From Gemmatimonadota bacterium (GTDB taxonomy: Bacteria > Gemmatimonadota > Gemmatimonadetes > Gemmatimonadales > GWC2-71-9), in contig JADJOM010000003.1 of the NCBI GenBank assembly GCA_016713785.1, forward strand, positions 248,001 to 312,000: a DNA stretch of 64,000 bases, written 5' to 3'. Every line of letters begins with the position of its first letter. Position 1 is the first letter of the stretch. The notes under the pieces were generated by a model. That model did not search any database and had not been told where the DNA came from. It was given only the letters and a program-made list of their open reading frames with translations. The translations under genes were made by a program, and so were the position numbers. This document shows positions 1-8,316 of the stretch, piece by piece.

Positions 1-1
1 C

Positions 2-382
2 ACCGTGGTGCCCATCGCACGGCGACTGCACGAGCTCGGCTTCCGCATCTACGCTACCGACGGCACCGCGCGGCACCTCCGGGTGCGCGGCATCCCCGCC
101 GAACGGGTGCTCAAGGTGTACGAGGGGCGGCCCAACGCGATCGACCTGCTGGTCTCCGGGCAGATCCGCCTGCTGATCAACACCCCGCTCGGCAAGCTGA
201 CCCAGCAGGATGACTACACCATCCGCGCCGCGGCCCTGGCCCACCGGGTGCCGTACACCACCACGATGTCGGCGGCGTCGGCGGCCTGCGACGCGATCAT
301 CGCGCTCAAGAGCCGGGAACGCACCGTCTGCTCGCTGCAGGAATGGCACGAGATCGCCCGGAAGTCGCGCGAGACGACATGA
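2..382 (+). CDS. carB: Carbamoyl-phosphate synthase large subunit, C-terminal end (partial)
   Basis: Only the last 126 codons are visible; the frame is open to the left edge. The residues form an MGS-like domain: a helix/strand start (RRLHELGFRIYATDGTARHL), then KVYEGRPNAIDLL, then INTPLGKLTQQDDYTIRAAAL, as in the allosteric tail of CarB that binds effectors such as UMP and ornithine in known enzymes. CarB makes carbamoyl phosphate for pyrimidine and arginine synthesis in the cytoplasm. Its TGA at 380-382 overlaps the ATG of murB (ATGA), so the two are translationally coupled. A stand-alone methylglyoxal synthase is possible in principle, but the open left end and the sequence favour CarB. 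Confidence 0.9.
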   Translation, partial: TVVPIARRLHELGFRIYATDGTARHLRVRGIPAERVLKVYEGRPNAIDLLVSGQIRLLINTPLGKLTQQDDYTIRAAALAHRVPYTTTMSAASAACDAIIALKSRERTVCSLQEWHEIARKSRETT

Positions 383-1344
383 GTTCCGCCCGCACCCCGG
401 CCTTCATCGCCGCCCTCCGCGCGCGGGTGGGGGGCGAGGTGCGGGAAGCCGAAGGCCTCGCGCGCTACACCACCTACCGCATCGGCGGACCGGCCACCGT
501 CCTCCTCCCGCAGCGGCCCGAGGACGTGGGCGCCGCGCTGCAGTGCGCCGCGGCCCACGGGGTTCCGTGGTTCGCCCTCGGGCTCGGCTCCAACCTGCTC
601 CTCCCCGATGAAGGCCTCGACGCGCTGGTGATCCGCCTCGGCCGGGGGCTCGACCGCCTGGAGCCCCTCGGGGACGGGCGCTGGCGCGCCGGCGCCGGCC
701 TGCCGCAGCCGCTGGCCGCCCGGAAGACCGCCGAGGCCGGCTTCGCGGGGCTGCACCGCTTCGTGGGCGTCCCCGGCACCGTCGGGGGCGGCGTCTACAT
801 GAACGCCGGCTGCCACGGCGGCGAGTGGGCCGAGGTGGTCGAGTCGGTGCTCGCCGTGGACGCCAGCGGTGTGGACCGGGTGATCCCGCGCGGGGAGATT
901 CCCTTCCGGTACCGGCACAGCGGGCTCACCGGGCTCGTGGTGCTCACGGCGACCGTCCGCCTCGAGGCCACCGACCGGTCCGCGATCGAGGCGGAGGTGG
1001 CGGAGCTCTTCCGCTGGAGGCAGGAGGGTACGCCCTTCAACCAGCCCTGCTGCGGCAGCGTCTTCAAGAACCCGGGGGGGCCGGGCTGGAAGCGGCCGGA
1101 CGCGCCCCGCTCGGCGGGTCAGCTGATCGAGGCGGCGGGACTCAAGGGCACTCGCGTGGGCGGGGCGGAAGTGTCGCCGATGCACGCCAACTACTTCGTG
1201 AACACCGGCGGCGCGAGTGCCGCCGACGTGCGCGGACTGATTGCACTGGCACGGCGGACGGTGCGGGAGCAGTTCGGGGTGGAGCTGGAAACCGAGGTGA
1301 AGATGGTCCGGCCGGATGGGAGCTTCGAGCCCGCGCTGTCCTAG
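379..1344 (+). CDS. murB: UDP-N-acetylmuramate dehydrogenase (UDP-N-acetylenolpyruvoylglucosamine reductase)
   Basis: This 321-residue FAD enzyme uses NADPH to reduce UDP-GlcNAc-enolpyruvate to UDP-MurNAc in peptidoglycan synthesis. Seen: the FAD-binding N-terminus with TTYRIGGPA (about residue 31) and LGLGSNLL (about 67), the VPGTVGGGVYMNAG loop (about 131) and the catalytic Ser in CCGSVFKNP (S227), followed by the C-terminal Glu region LETEV (302-307). An upstream in-frame start at 343 exists, but ATG 379 overlaps the carB stop and begins at the expected N-terminus. Its stop lies 18 nt from the stop of the convergent response regulator, with no clear terminator between them. Confidence 0.95.
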   Translation: MSSARTPAFIAALRARVGGEVREAEGLARYTTYRIGGPATVLLPQRPEDVGAALQCAAAHGVPWFALGLGSNLLLPDEGLDALVIRLGRGLDRLEPLGDGRWRAGAGLPQPLAARKTAEAGFAGLHRFVGVPGTVGGGVYMNAGCHGGEWAEVVESVLAVDASGVDRVIPRGEIPFRYRHSGLTGLVVLTATVRLEATDRSAIEAEVAELFRWRQEGTPFNQPCCGSVFKNPGGPGWKRPDAPRSAGQLIEAAGLKGTRVGGAEVSPMHANYFVNTGGASAADVRGLIALARRTVREQFGVELETEVKMVRPDGSFEPALS

Positions 1345-1362
1345 GCCACCGCTCTCCCGGCC

Positions 1363-2049
1363 TTACCCGGGGACCAGGCGATATCCCGTCTTCCGCACTG
1401 TCAGCAGGTGCCGCGGGCGCGCCGGGTCAGGCTCCAGCTTGCGCCGCAGCTCCACGACGTGCACGTCGACGGTGCGGGACACCACGTCGGCCTCGTAACG
1501 CCACACTTCCTCCAGCAGTTCAGTCCGGGTGGCCACGCGCCCCTCCCGCCGGAGCAGGGCGACGAGCAGGTCGAACTCGCGGGGTCGAAGCGCCACCGGC
1601 TGCCCGTCGCGGCGGACCTCGTGGGTCCCGGCGTCGACCACGATGCCGGCGAATTCCCACCGCTCGTGCGCCGTACCCCCACTGCGACCCGCGCGGCGGA
1701 GCATGGCAGCCACGCGCGCCAGCAACTCGGGCAGGGAGAAGGGCTTGACCACGTAGTCGTCGGCGCCGAGCCGGAAACCCCGCAACCGGTCGGCCTCGTC
1801 GCCCCGGGCGGAGAGGATCAGCACCGGGACGTCGTGGCCCTCCTCCCGCAGCGTCCGCAGCACCTGCATGCCGTCGAGCAGGGGGAGCATGAGGTCGAGC
1901 ACCACCAGCGCTGGCTGCCAGCGGCGGGCCAGGTCCAGTCCCTCGGGGCCTGTGGTGGCGATGCGGACCGCATAGCCCTCGAGTTCAAGGTTGAGCCGCA
2001 GCCCCTCCCCGATGCCGGGATCATCCTCGACCACCAGCACACGGGTCAT
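1363..2049 (-). CDS. OmpR/PhoB-family response regulator
   Basis: 228 residues. The receiver domain (about 1-120) carries the acidic pair at D9/D10, the phospho-acceptor D52 in VVLDLMLP, S80 and K102 in VVKPFS. The C-terminal winged helix (about 130-228) has the typical ALRPREFDLL and SRTVDVHVVELRRKLE recognition segment. The start ATG 2049 overlaps the TGA of the upstream histidine kinase (ATGA), so the pair is co-translated and this is almost certainly the kinase's partner. Target genes are not deducible; adjacent divergent or convergent genes (the beta-propeller protein, murB) are candidates only by position. The reading frame extends further upstream into the kinase gene, but that extension is low-complexity shadow. 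Confidence 0.93.
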   Translation of the reverse strand: MTRVLVVEDDPGIGEGLRLNLELEGYAVRIATTGPEGLDLARRWQPALVVLDLMLPLLDGMQVLRTLREEGHDVPVLILSARGDEADRLRGFRLGADDYVVKPFSLPELLARVAAMLRRAGRSGGTAHERWEFAGIVVDAGTHEVRRDGQPVALRPREFDLLVALLRREGRVATRTELLEEVWRYEADVVSRTVDVHVVELRRKLEPDPARPRHLLTVRKTGYRLVPG

Positions 2050-3683
2050 GCCGCCGCCCCTGCGGCCGGGCGTGGCAGGGTCACGACGAAGCGCGCGCCC
2101 CGGGCAGCGCCGCGTTCCACCCGCACCGCGCCGCCGTGCAGGTCCACCAGGCGACGCACCACCGCCAGGCCGAGCCCGCTGCCGCCGGTCGCCGCTCCCC
2201 GCTCGAAGGGCCGCCACAGCCGCGCCAGGTCGCCCTCGGGCACGCCCGCGCCCTCGTCCTCGACGCTCAGCCGGAGGCCGTCACCCTCGCGGGCGGCGCG
2301 GACGGTGATGGCGCGGCCCCCCGGCGCGTGCCGGATGGCGTTGTCCACCAGGTTGATGAGGATCCGGCGCAGCGCCTCGCCGTCGGCGGGGAAGGGCAGT
2401 GGCGTCGCGGCGTCCACCACGGGCGTGATGCCGCGCTGCCGCAGCAGCGGCCCGAAGCCCGCCATCACCTCCTGGAGCAGCAGGTCGATCCGCTCCTCCC
2501 GGAAGTACAGGCGCTCGGAGGGGCGGCCCACCCGCGAGACGGCCAGCACGTTCTCCAGCATCTGCACCAGGCGGCGGGTTTCCCGCACGATCGCCTCGAG
2601 CGCGCCCCGGCGGGCCTCCGGGCTCCGCGCCCGGTCCAGTTGCAGCGTCTCCGCGAAGAGCTGGATCTGGGTGAGCGGCGTGCGGAGCTCGTGGGTGACG
2701 CTGCTCGCGAAGTCCGCCTGCTGCCGGCCGAGTCGCCAGGTGCGCCAGGCCGCCACCCCGATGCCGAGGATGAGCAGGGTGAGCAACAGGAAGCCCCCGA
2801 GAATCCACGCCCGCGGGGAGGTCGGGAGCCCGCCATCCACCAGCCGCTCGGCGGCCCCCGGCGGGAGCGAGACCTCGACCAGCGCCGCAAGGCTCCCGCC
2901 CATGTGGGCCTCGGCCAGGTACGGCGGGGCGGGGGGCGGGTCGCTCTGGTAGAGCTGTTCGCCGGCGGGGCTCGTGATCCGGAGGCGGAGTGTGGCGCTG
3001 CTGTCTCCCGGTACCGCGACGGCGTACGACCGGGCCACGCCAGCCAGGATCCGCGCCTGGAACTGGGCCAGGGGCACCTCGAACCCATGCCACCGTCCCT
3101 GGGCATCCAGCGGCGCGGCCACAAGGAGCGTGGCCTGCTCGCCGGCGTCCGCCACCAGGTACAGGAAGCGGGCGGCCACGGTCGTGCCGGGGCCGCTGAC
3201 CCCGGGGCCCCACGAGGCACCGTCCGCGGCGCCGCGGCGGATCCGCTCGGCCAGGAGCGTTTGCCGGGCCGTCCGGGTGGCGCCATCGAGCGGGCGACCG
3301 ACCGTCGTCCAGCGCCCATCGGCGCTGACGGTGAAGGCGCGGGTGGGCGCGAGCAGCGTGAACCCGGGGCCGATCGCCTCGCGCTCCGCGCGGGCCACGA
3401 GGCGTTGGAGGTCGGGCAGGGGGCCGGCCGTCGCGGCATCATGGCTGGCCTTGAGCAGGGTGCGGATGGCGAACCAGGCCTGCACCTGGACGCTGTTGGC
3501 GATCGCCGCGGCGAGGAGCGTCACCTGGCTGTGCACCGCGGCCTCCGCGGCGCGGCGATGGCGCTCCGCCGCCCGCCAGGCGCCGTGGGCGGCTACTGCC
3601 GCCAGCGCGATGGCGGCCGCGACGCCGAGACCGAGCAGCTGTGCGGCGCGCCGGTCATGGCGCGGCAGGGAGGCGGGAGCCAT
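2046..3683 (-). CDS. Membrane sensor histidine kinase
   Basis: 545 residues. TM1 is about 15-36 and TM2 about 293-313, bracketing a periplasmic sensor of roughly 255 residues that I do not recognise. The dimerisation/phosphorylation box SSVTHELRTPL places the phospho-His at H331. The ATPase domain shows the N box (LINLVDNAIRHA), G1 (VEDEGAGVPEGD) and G2 (GGSGLGLAVVRRL). It sits first in a two-gene operon with the response regulator. ATG 3683 has no Shine-Dalgarno; instead TATCTT lies exactly 6 nt upstream, suggesting a leaderless mRNA. The signal sensed is unknown. Confidence 0.92.
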   Translation of the reverse strand: MAPASLPRHDRRAAQLLGLGVAAAIALAAVAAHGAWRAAERHRRAAEAAVHSQVTLLAAAIANSVQVQAWFAIRTLLKASHDAATAGPLPDLQRLVARAEREAIGPGFTLLAPTRAFTVSADGRWTTVGRPLDGATRTARQTLLAERIRRGAADGASWGPGVSGPGTTVAARFLYLVADAGEQATLLVAAPLDAQGRWHGFEVPLAQFQARILAGVARSYAVAVPGDSSATLRLRITSPAGEQLYQSDPPPAPPYLAEAHMGGSLAALVEVSLPPGAAERLVDGGLPTSPRAWILGGFLLLTLLILGIGVAAWRTWRLGRQQADFASSVTHELRTPLTQIQLFAETLQLDRARSPEARRGALEAIVRETRRLVQMLENVLAVSRVGRPSERLYFREERIDLLLQEVMAGFGPLLRQRGITPVVDAATPLPFPADGEALRRILINLVDNAIRHAPGGRAITVRAAREGDGLRLSVEDEGAGVPEGDLARLWRPFERGAATGGSGLGLAVVRRLVDLHGGAVRVERGAARGARFVVTLPRPAAGAAA

Positions 3684-3689
3684 GCGCGG

Positions 3690-3713
3690 AAGATACCGCG
3701 GGCGCTCCCGCGG
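3690..3713 (-). promoter_or_regulatory. Candidate -10 element and upstream dyad for the kinase/regulator operon
   Basis: On the minus strand TATCTT (3690-3695) ends 6 nt before the kinase ATG at 3683. Directly upstream is a perfect inverted repeat, CCGCGGG-N4-CCCGCGG (3696-3713), occupying the spacer of the presumed promoter. No good -35 is visible. The dyad could be an operator (for example for the co-encoded regulator), but a GC-rich palindrome can also arise by chance. Confidence 0.4.
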
Positions 3714-3826
3714 GAGGGCGCCTTACCAGATCCGAACACCGCCCGGACCCCCGCCGAACCCGACGAGACGGCCCTGCCGCTATGCTCCGGGACAATCCTC
3801 GACCGGTAGACCTCCAGGAGCTGTGC

Positions 3827-5107
3827 ATGCGCCACGCGATCCTGTTCGTGTTGTTGTGCCCCGGGCTCCTGGCGGCCCAGGCGGCCGATTCCGCCCAGGC
3901 GGCCCGCGCCCATCTGCGCGCCGCGAACGCGGCGCTCCGCGCCGGGGACACCGCCGCGGCGCTCGGTGCCGCGGAGTTGGCGGTGCGCGCTTGGCCCACG
4001 CAGGTGGCCTACCGGCTGACGCTGGCGCGGTTCGCGGCGCGGGCCGGGCGGGCTGAACTGGCGTTCCGCGAACTCGACACCGTGATCGCCCTCGGGGCCG
4101 GCTGGACGGACCGCGACCCCCTGCACGCGGCGCTCGCCGGGGCCCCCGGGTATGCGGCCCTTCAGGCGCGCATGCAGGCGGGCGTGGCGCCGCTGGCACG
4201 GAGCCGTGTGCAGGCCACCCTGCCGGACACCTTGTTCCATCCGGAGGGCATTGCGTGGGACGGGGCACGGCAGCGGTTCCTGGTGTCGAGCATCCGGAGG
4301 CGGCAGGTCGTGGCGGTGGACCTGCAGGGGCGGACCGTGCCGTTCCTGCGCCCGGGCCAGGACGGGCTCGATGCGGTCATCGGCCTGGGGGTGGACTCCA
4401 TGGCCGGCGTCCTCTGGCTGGCCTCCCGGGCCCTCCCCAACCAGGAGGGGTACACCGCGGCCGACGCCGGCCGCTCGGCGCTCTACGCCTATGACCTGGC
4501 CACCGGGACGCTCCAGCGCCGGGTCGATGCCGCCGGGGCCGGCCTGGGCGACCTCACCCTCGGCCCCGATGGCACCGTCTATCTCTCCGATGACGTGGGC
4601 CAGGCCATCCACCGGCTGCGGCCGGGCGCGCCGGCCCTCGAGGCCGTGATCCGCGGCGACCCGCTGCTCCGCAGCCCCCAGGGCCTCGCGCTGGCGCCGG
4701 ACGGTGCGCGGCTCTACGTGGCCGACTGGTCGCACGGCCTGCAGGTCGTGGACCTCGCCTCCGGCCGGGTGCGCACCGTGCCCCTCGATGGGGTGGGGAC
4801 GCTGCTCGGGCTGGACGGACTCGTCCTCGCCGCGCCGGGGCGGCTGGTGGCGCTGCAGAATGGCCTGGCGCCACCGCGCGTGGTGGCGCTCACGCTCGAC
4901 GCCGCCGGGGAGCGCGTGGCGCGCCTGGAGGTGCTCGATCGCCACCTGCCCCTCGCGACCGAGCCTACCCTGGGCGTGCTGACGGGGGGCGCGCTGGTCT
5001 ATGTGGCCAACAGCCCCTGGGCCAACTACGACGACGCCGGTGCCCCCCTCCCCGGGACCGGCTGGCCTCCGCCCATCCTGCTCCGCCTGCCGCTCCGGCC
5101 CCAGTAG
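3827..5107 (+). CDS. Secreted TPR/beta-propeller (SMP-30/NHL-like) protein
   Basis: 426 residues. The start ATG 3827 is fixed by AGGAG (3815-3819) 7 nt upstream; an earlier in-frame start at 3641 is unsupported. A signal peptide (about 1-20, ending LLAAQA) is followed by two TPR-like helical pairs (about 22-85) with alanine-rich repeats. After that comes a six-bladed propeller type region (about 115-425) with recurring motifs such as FHPEGIAWDG, GLGDLTLGPDGTVYLSDD and SPQGLALAPDGARLYVADW. This is the SMP-30/gluconolactonase or NHL-repeat pattern, so a periplasmic binding or lactonase-like role is possible; no catalytic residues are assigned. It diverges from the kinase operon. Confidence 0.8.
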   Translation: MRHAILFVLLCPGLLAAQAADSAQAARAHLRAANAALRAGDTAAALGAAELAVRAWPTQVAYRLTLARFAARAGRAELAFRELDTVIALGAGWTDRDPLHAALAGAPGYAALQARMQAGVAPLARSRVQATLPDTLFHPEGIAWDGARQRFLVSSIRRRQVVAVDLQGRTVPFLRPGQDGLDAVIGLGVDSMAGVLWLASRALPNQEGYTAADAGRSALYAYDLATGTLQRRVDAAGAGLGDLTLGPDGTVYLSDDVGQAIHRLRPGAPALEAVIRGDPLLRSPQGLALAPDGARLYVADWSHGLQVVDLASGRVRTVPLDGVGTLLGLDGLVLAAPGRLVALQNGLAPPRVVALTLDAAGERVARLEVLDRHLPLATEPTLGVLTGGALVYVANSPWANYDDAGAPLPGTGWPPPILLRLPLRPQ

Positions 5108-5161
5108 CCCCCCGCCCCTGCCCGTCTATCTTTCGCGCGAACCCAACAAGGCCTTCGCGCG

Positions 5162-5752
5162 ATGGCAGACCATTTCGTCCACGAGTCGAGCTACGTCGAT
5201 GCCGGCGCCACCGTCGGCGCCGGGACGAAGATCTGGCATTTCAGCCACGTGATGCCGGGCGCCGTGATCGGCGAGCGCTGCAACCTCGGCCAGAACGTGG
5301 TGGTGATGCCGGGGACCCGGATCGGCAACAACGTGAAGATCCAGAACAACGTCTCGATCTACGAGGGGGTCACGCTCGAGGACGACGTCTTCTGCGGTCC
5401 GAGCTGCGTCTTCACCAACGTGAACAACCCCCGCTCCCACATCTCCCGCAAGCACGAGTACCGGGTCACCCTGGTCCGTCGCGGCACGTCGATCGGTGCC
5501 AATGCCACCATCGTCTGCGGCGTGACCCTCGGGGAATACGCCTTCGTGGGCGCCGGGGCGGTGGTGACCAGCGATGTCCCGGCCTACGCCCTGATGGTCG
5601 GGGTGCCGGCGCGACGGGTGGGCTGGATGTGCCAGTGCGGGGAACGGTTGCATGTGCGCGACAGGGGGGCGTCCTGCAGCGGCTGCGGCGCGAGCTATCG
5701 TGAAGACCAGGGCGCACTTAGCCTGATTGACCCTCCCCGGGACGCCCGCTAG
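5162..5752 (+). CDS. WlbB/WbpD-type sugar N-acetyltransferase with C-terminal zinc ribbon
   Basis: 196 residues. Left-handed beta-helix hexapeptide repeats run from about 8 to 155, and the beginning (GTKIWHFSHVMPGAVIGERC) is characteristic of the acetyltransferases that acetylate UDP-2-acetamido-3-amino-2,3-dideoxy-glucuronate. The last 40 residues add two CxxC-like pairs (CQCG and CSGCG), a small zinc ribbon whose role is unknown. It is first in a run of nucleotide-sugar genes and is followed by a DegT/DnrJ aminotransferase, the normal partner that makes its amino-sugar substrate. The matching 3-dehydrogenase (WlbA type) is not in the window, so the exact sugar is an inference. Confidence 0.85.
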   Translation: MADHFVHESSYVDAGATVGAGTKIWHFSHVMPGAVIGERCNLGQNVVVMPGTRIGNNVKIQNNVSIYEGVTLEDDVFCGPSCVFTNVNNPRSHISRKHEYRVTLVRRGTSIGANATIVCGVTLGEYAFVGAGAVVTSDVPAYALMVGVPARRVGWMCQCGERLHVRDRGASCSGCGASYREDQGALSLIDPPRDAR

Positions 5753-5853
5753 GTTCCGGGGCCTTCGCTGGCCCTGATATTGCTCCCCGGCGGGGGCGCC
5801 ACCGGGTGGTGCCACCCTGCCCCCGGCGATCCATCCGACCCCCGGAGTCTCGC

Positions 5854-6975
5854 GTGAACGTGCCGCTGCTCGACCTCGTCGCCCAGTACCGGGCGATCAA
5901 GGATGACGTGCTGCCCCTCCTGATGGGGGTGGTGGAGCGGCAGCAGTTCATCCTGGGGGAGGAGGTCGCGCGGCTGGAGCAGCAGGTAGCGGCGCTCTCC
6001 GCGGCGCGGCACGGGATCGCCTGCGCCAGCGGCACCGACGCGCTGCTGCTCGCGCTCCGGACCCTCGACCTGGCGCCCGGCGACGAGGTGATCTGCCCGG
6101 CCTTCACGTTCTTTGCCACCGCCGGGACCATCCACAACGCCGGGGGCATCCCGGTCTTCGCCGACATCGAGCCGTCGAGCTTCAACCTCGCGCCGGCCGC
6201 GGTCGAGGCGGCGATCACGCCGCGCACCCGCGCCATCGTGGTGGTGCACCTGTTCGGGCAGATGGCCGACATGGAGGCGCTCGGGGCCATCGCCGCGCGG
6301 CACGGGCTCTCCCTCATCGAGGACGCGGCCCAGGCCATCGGGGCCCGGCGGCAGGTCGGTGGCGCCTGGCGCCTGGCGGGGGAACTCGGCTACGTGGGGG
6401 CGTTCTCGTTCTTCCCGAGCAAGAACCTCGGGGCCTGGGGCGACGCCGGGATGATGGTCACCCAGGACGATGCCCTCGCGACGCGGCTGCGGCGGCTGCG
6501 CACCCACGGCGGCGCCAAGCAGTACCACCACGAGGAAGTGGGCTACAACAGCCGGCTGGATACCCTGCAGGCGGCGGTGCTGCTGGCCAAGCTGCCGCAC
6601 CTGGCCGGGTGGAGCGCCGCGCGGCGGGCCCGGGCGGCGCGGTACACCGCCGCCTTCGCGGGGCTGCCCGCCATCTGCGCCCCGCGGGTCGAGGCGGGGA
6701 ACGAGCACATCTTCCACCAGTACACGGTGCGGGCGGACCGGCGCGACGCGCTGGTCGAGCACCTCAAGGCGCAGGGCATCGGCTGTGCCGTCTACTATCC
6801 GCTGGCGCTGCACCTGCAGCCCTGCTTCGCGTCCCTCGGGTACCGCCGGGGCAGCCTGCCGGTCACGGAGGCGGCGATGGCCTCGGTGCTGTCGCTCCCC
6901 ATCTACCCGGAGCTCACGGACGCCCAGCAGGACGCGGTGGTCGCCGCGGTGTCGGGATTCTATCGTCAGGCGTGA
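5854..6975 (+). CDS. DegT/DnrJ/EryC1-family PLP sugar aminotransferase
   Basis: 373 residues. The start is GTG 5854, with CGGAG (5843-5847) 6 nt upstream; the upstream in-frame ATG (5806) lacks support. The family signatures are present: CASGTDALLLAL (about 58), CPAFTFFATAG (81-91), SLIEDAAQAIG (153-163), and the PLP-binding lysine K190 in FFPSKNLGAWGDAG. These enzymes transfer an amino group from glutamate to a keto-sugar nucleotide. Next to the WlbB-like acetyltransferase it most likely acts as a WlbC/WbpE-type UDP-3-keto-sugar aminotransferase for surface polysaccharide. Other positions on the sugar (C4) cannot be excluded. Confidence 0.87.
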   Translation: MNVPLLDLVAQYRAIKDDVLPLLMGVVERQQFILGEEVARLEQQVAALSAARHGIACASGTDALLLALRTLDLAPGDEVICPAFTFFATAGTIHNAGGIPVFADIEPSSFNLAPAAVEAAITPRTRAIVVVHLFGQMADMEALGAIAARHGLSLIEDAAQAIGARRQVGGAWRLAGELGYVGAFSFFPSKNLGAWGDAGMMVTQDDALATRLRRLRTHGGAKQYHHEEVGYNSRLDTLQAAVLLAKLPHLAGWSAARRARAARYTAAFAGLPAICAPRVEAGNEHIFHQYTVRADRRDALVEHLKAQGIGCAVYYPLALHLQPCFASLGYRRGSLPVTEAAMASVLSLPIYPELTDAQQDAVVAAVSGFYRQA

Positions 6976-7008
6976 GTGGCGGGTCCACATGCGTTCGGGG
7001 GTGTGCGG

Positions 7009-8316
7009 ATGAAAGTCGCGGTCGTCGGGAGCGGGTACGTCGGTCTGGTCACCGGGGCCTGCCTGGCCGAGACGGGGAATGAGGTGGTCTGCGCGGACAT
7101 CGACGCGCGGAAAATCGAGCGGCTCAAGCAGAACGACATCCCGATCTACGAGCCCGGCCTCGAGGAGATGGTCCGGCGCAACCAGGCGGACCGCCGCCTG
7201 ACATTCACCACGGACGTGGGCAAGGCGGTGGAAGAGGCCCGGGTGGTGTTCATCGCGGTCGGCACCCCGCCAGGCGAGGATGGGTCCGCCGACCTGCAGC
7301 ACGTGCTCGCGGTGGCGCGAACCATCGGCCGTCACCTCAACGGTCCCAAGGTGGTGGTCACAAAGTCGACCGTTCCGGTGGGCACCGCCGAGAAGGTGCG
7401 GAGCGCCGTGGCCGCCGAGACCCAGGGCACGTTCTACGTCTGCTCCAACCCGGAGTTCCTCAAGGAAGGCGCGGCCATCGACGACTTCATGAAGCCGGAC
7501 CGGATCGTCGTCGGTGTGGACCAGGACGCCGCCCGCGAGATCATGGCCGAGCTCTACGAGCCGTTCGTGCGGACCGGCAACCCGGTGCTGTTCATGGACA
7601 TCCCCTCGGCGGAGGTGACCAAGTACGCCGCCAACGCCATGCTCGCGACGCGCATCAGCTTCATGAACCAGATCGCGATGTTCTGCGAGCGGGTGGGCGC
7701 CGACGTCAACAGCGTGCGGAAGGGGATCGGCACCGACCGGCGCATCGGGCCGGCGTTCCTCTTCCCGGGCCCCGGCTACGGCGGCAGCTGCTTCCCCAAG
7801 GACGTCAAGGCGCTGATCAAGACCGGCGCCGAGGTCGGGCTGCACTTCGAGGTGCTCGACGCGGTCGAGCGCGTCAATGACAAGCAGAAAATGGTGCTGC
7901 TCGAGAAGCTGCGGTCCGCCTTCGGAGGCCAGCTCGCGGGACGCACCGTGGCCCTCTGGGGCCTGGCGTTCAAGGCCGAGACCGACGACATGCGCGAGAG
8001 CCCGTCGATTCCGCTGGTGGAGGGGCTGCTCGCGGCCGGGGCCCGGGTGCAGGCCCACGACCCCAAGGCCATGGAGACCGCGCGCGAGGTCTTCGGCGAC
8101 CGGGTGATGTACGCCGCCGACCCCTACAGCGCGGCGCACGGCGCCGACGCCCTGGCCATCGTCACCGAGTGGCTGGTGTACCGGAACCCGGACTTCGACC
8201 GGGTCAAGTCGCTGCTCCGGCAGCCACTGGTGGTGGACGGGCGCAACCTGTATGACCCGGTGCGCATGCGCGCGCTCGGCTTCTCCTACCACGGCATCGG
8301 CCGGAAGGTCTCATGA
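7009..8316 (+). CDS. ugd: UDP-glucose 6-dehydrogenase
   Basis: 435 residues. It oxidises UDP-glucose to UDP-glucuronate with two NAD+. Seen: the N-terminal Rossmann fold GSGYVGLVTG (7-16), the central dimer helix with EVTKYAANAMLATRISFMN, the catalytic cysteine C261 in GYGGSCFPKD, and the C-terminal domain with WGLAFKAETDDMRESPS. ATG 7009 was chosen over the in-frame 6976 because it starts directly at the dinucleotide fold. Its stop overlaps the next ATG (ATGA), coupling it to the decarboxylase that would use UDP-glucuronate. A UDP-N-acetyl-hexosamine dehydrogenase is less likely. Confidence 0.93.
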   Translation: MKVAVVGSGYVGLVTGACLAETGNEVVCADIDARKIERLKQNDIPIYEPGLEEMVRRNQADRRLTFTTDVGKAVEEARVVFIAVGTPPGEDGSADLQHVLAVARTIGRHLNGPKVVVTKSTVPVGTAEKVRSAVAAETQGTFYVCSNPEFLKEGAAIDDFMKPDRIVVGVDQDAAREIMAELYEPFVRTGNPVLFMDIPSAEVTKYAANAMLATRISFMNQIAMFCERVGADVNSVRKGIGTDRRIGPAFLFPGPGYGGSCFPKDVKALIKTGAEVGLHFEVLDAVERVNDKQKMVLLEKLRSAFGGQLAGRTVALWGLAFKAETDDMRESPSIPLVEGLLAAGARVQAHDPKAMETAREVFGDRVMYAADPYSAAHGADALAIVTEWLVYRNPDFDRVKSLLRQPLVVDGRNLYDPVRMRALGFSYHGIGRKVS

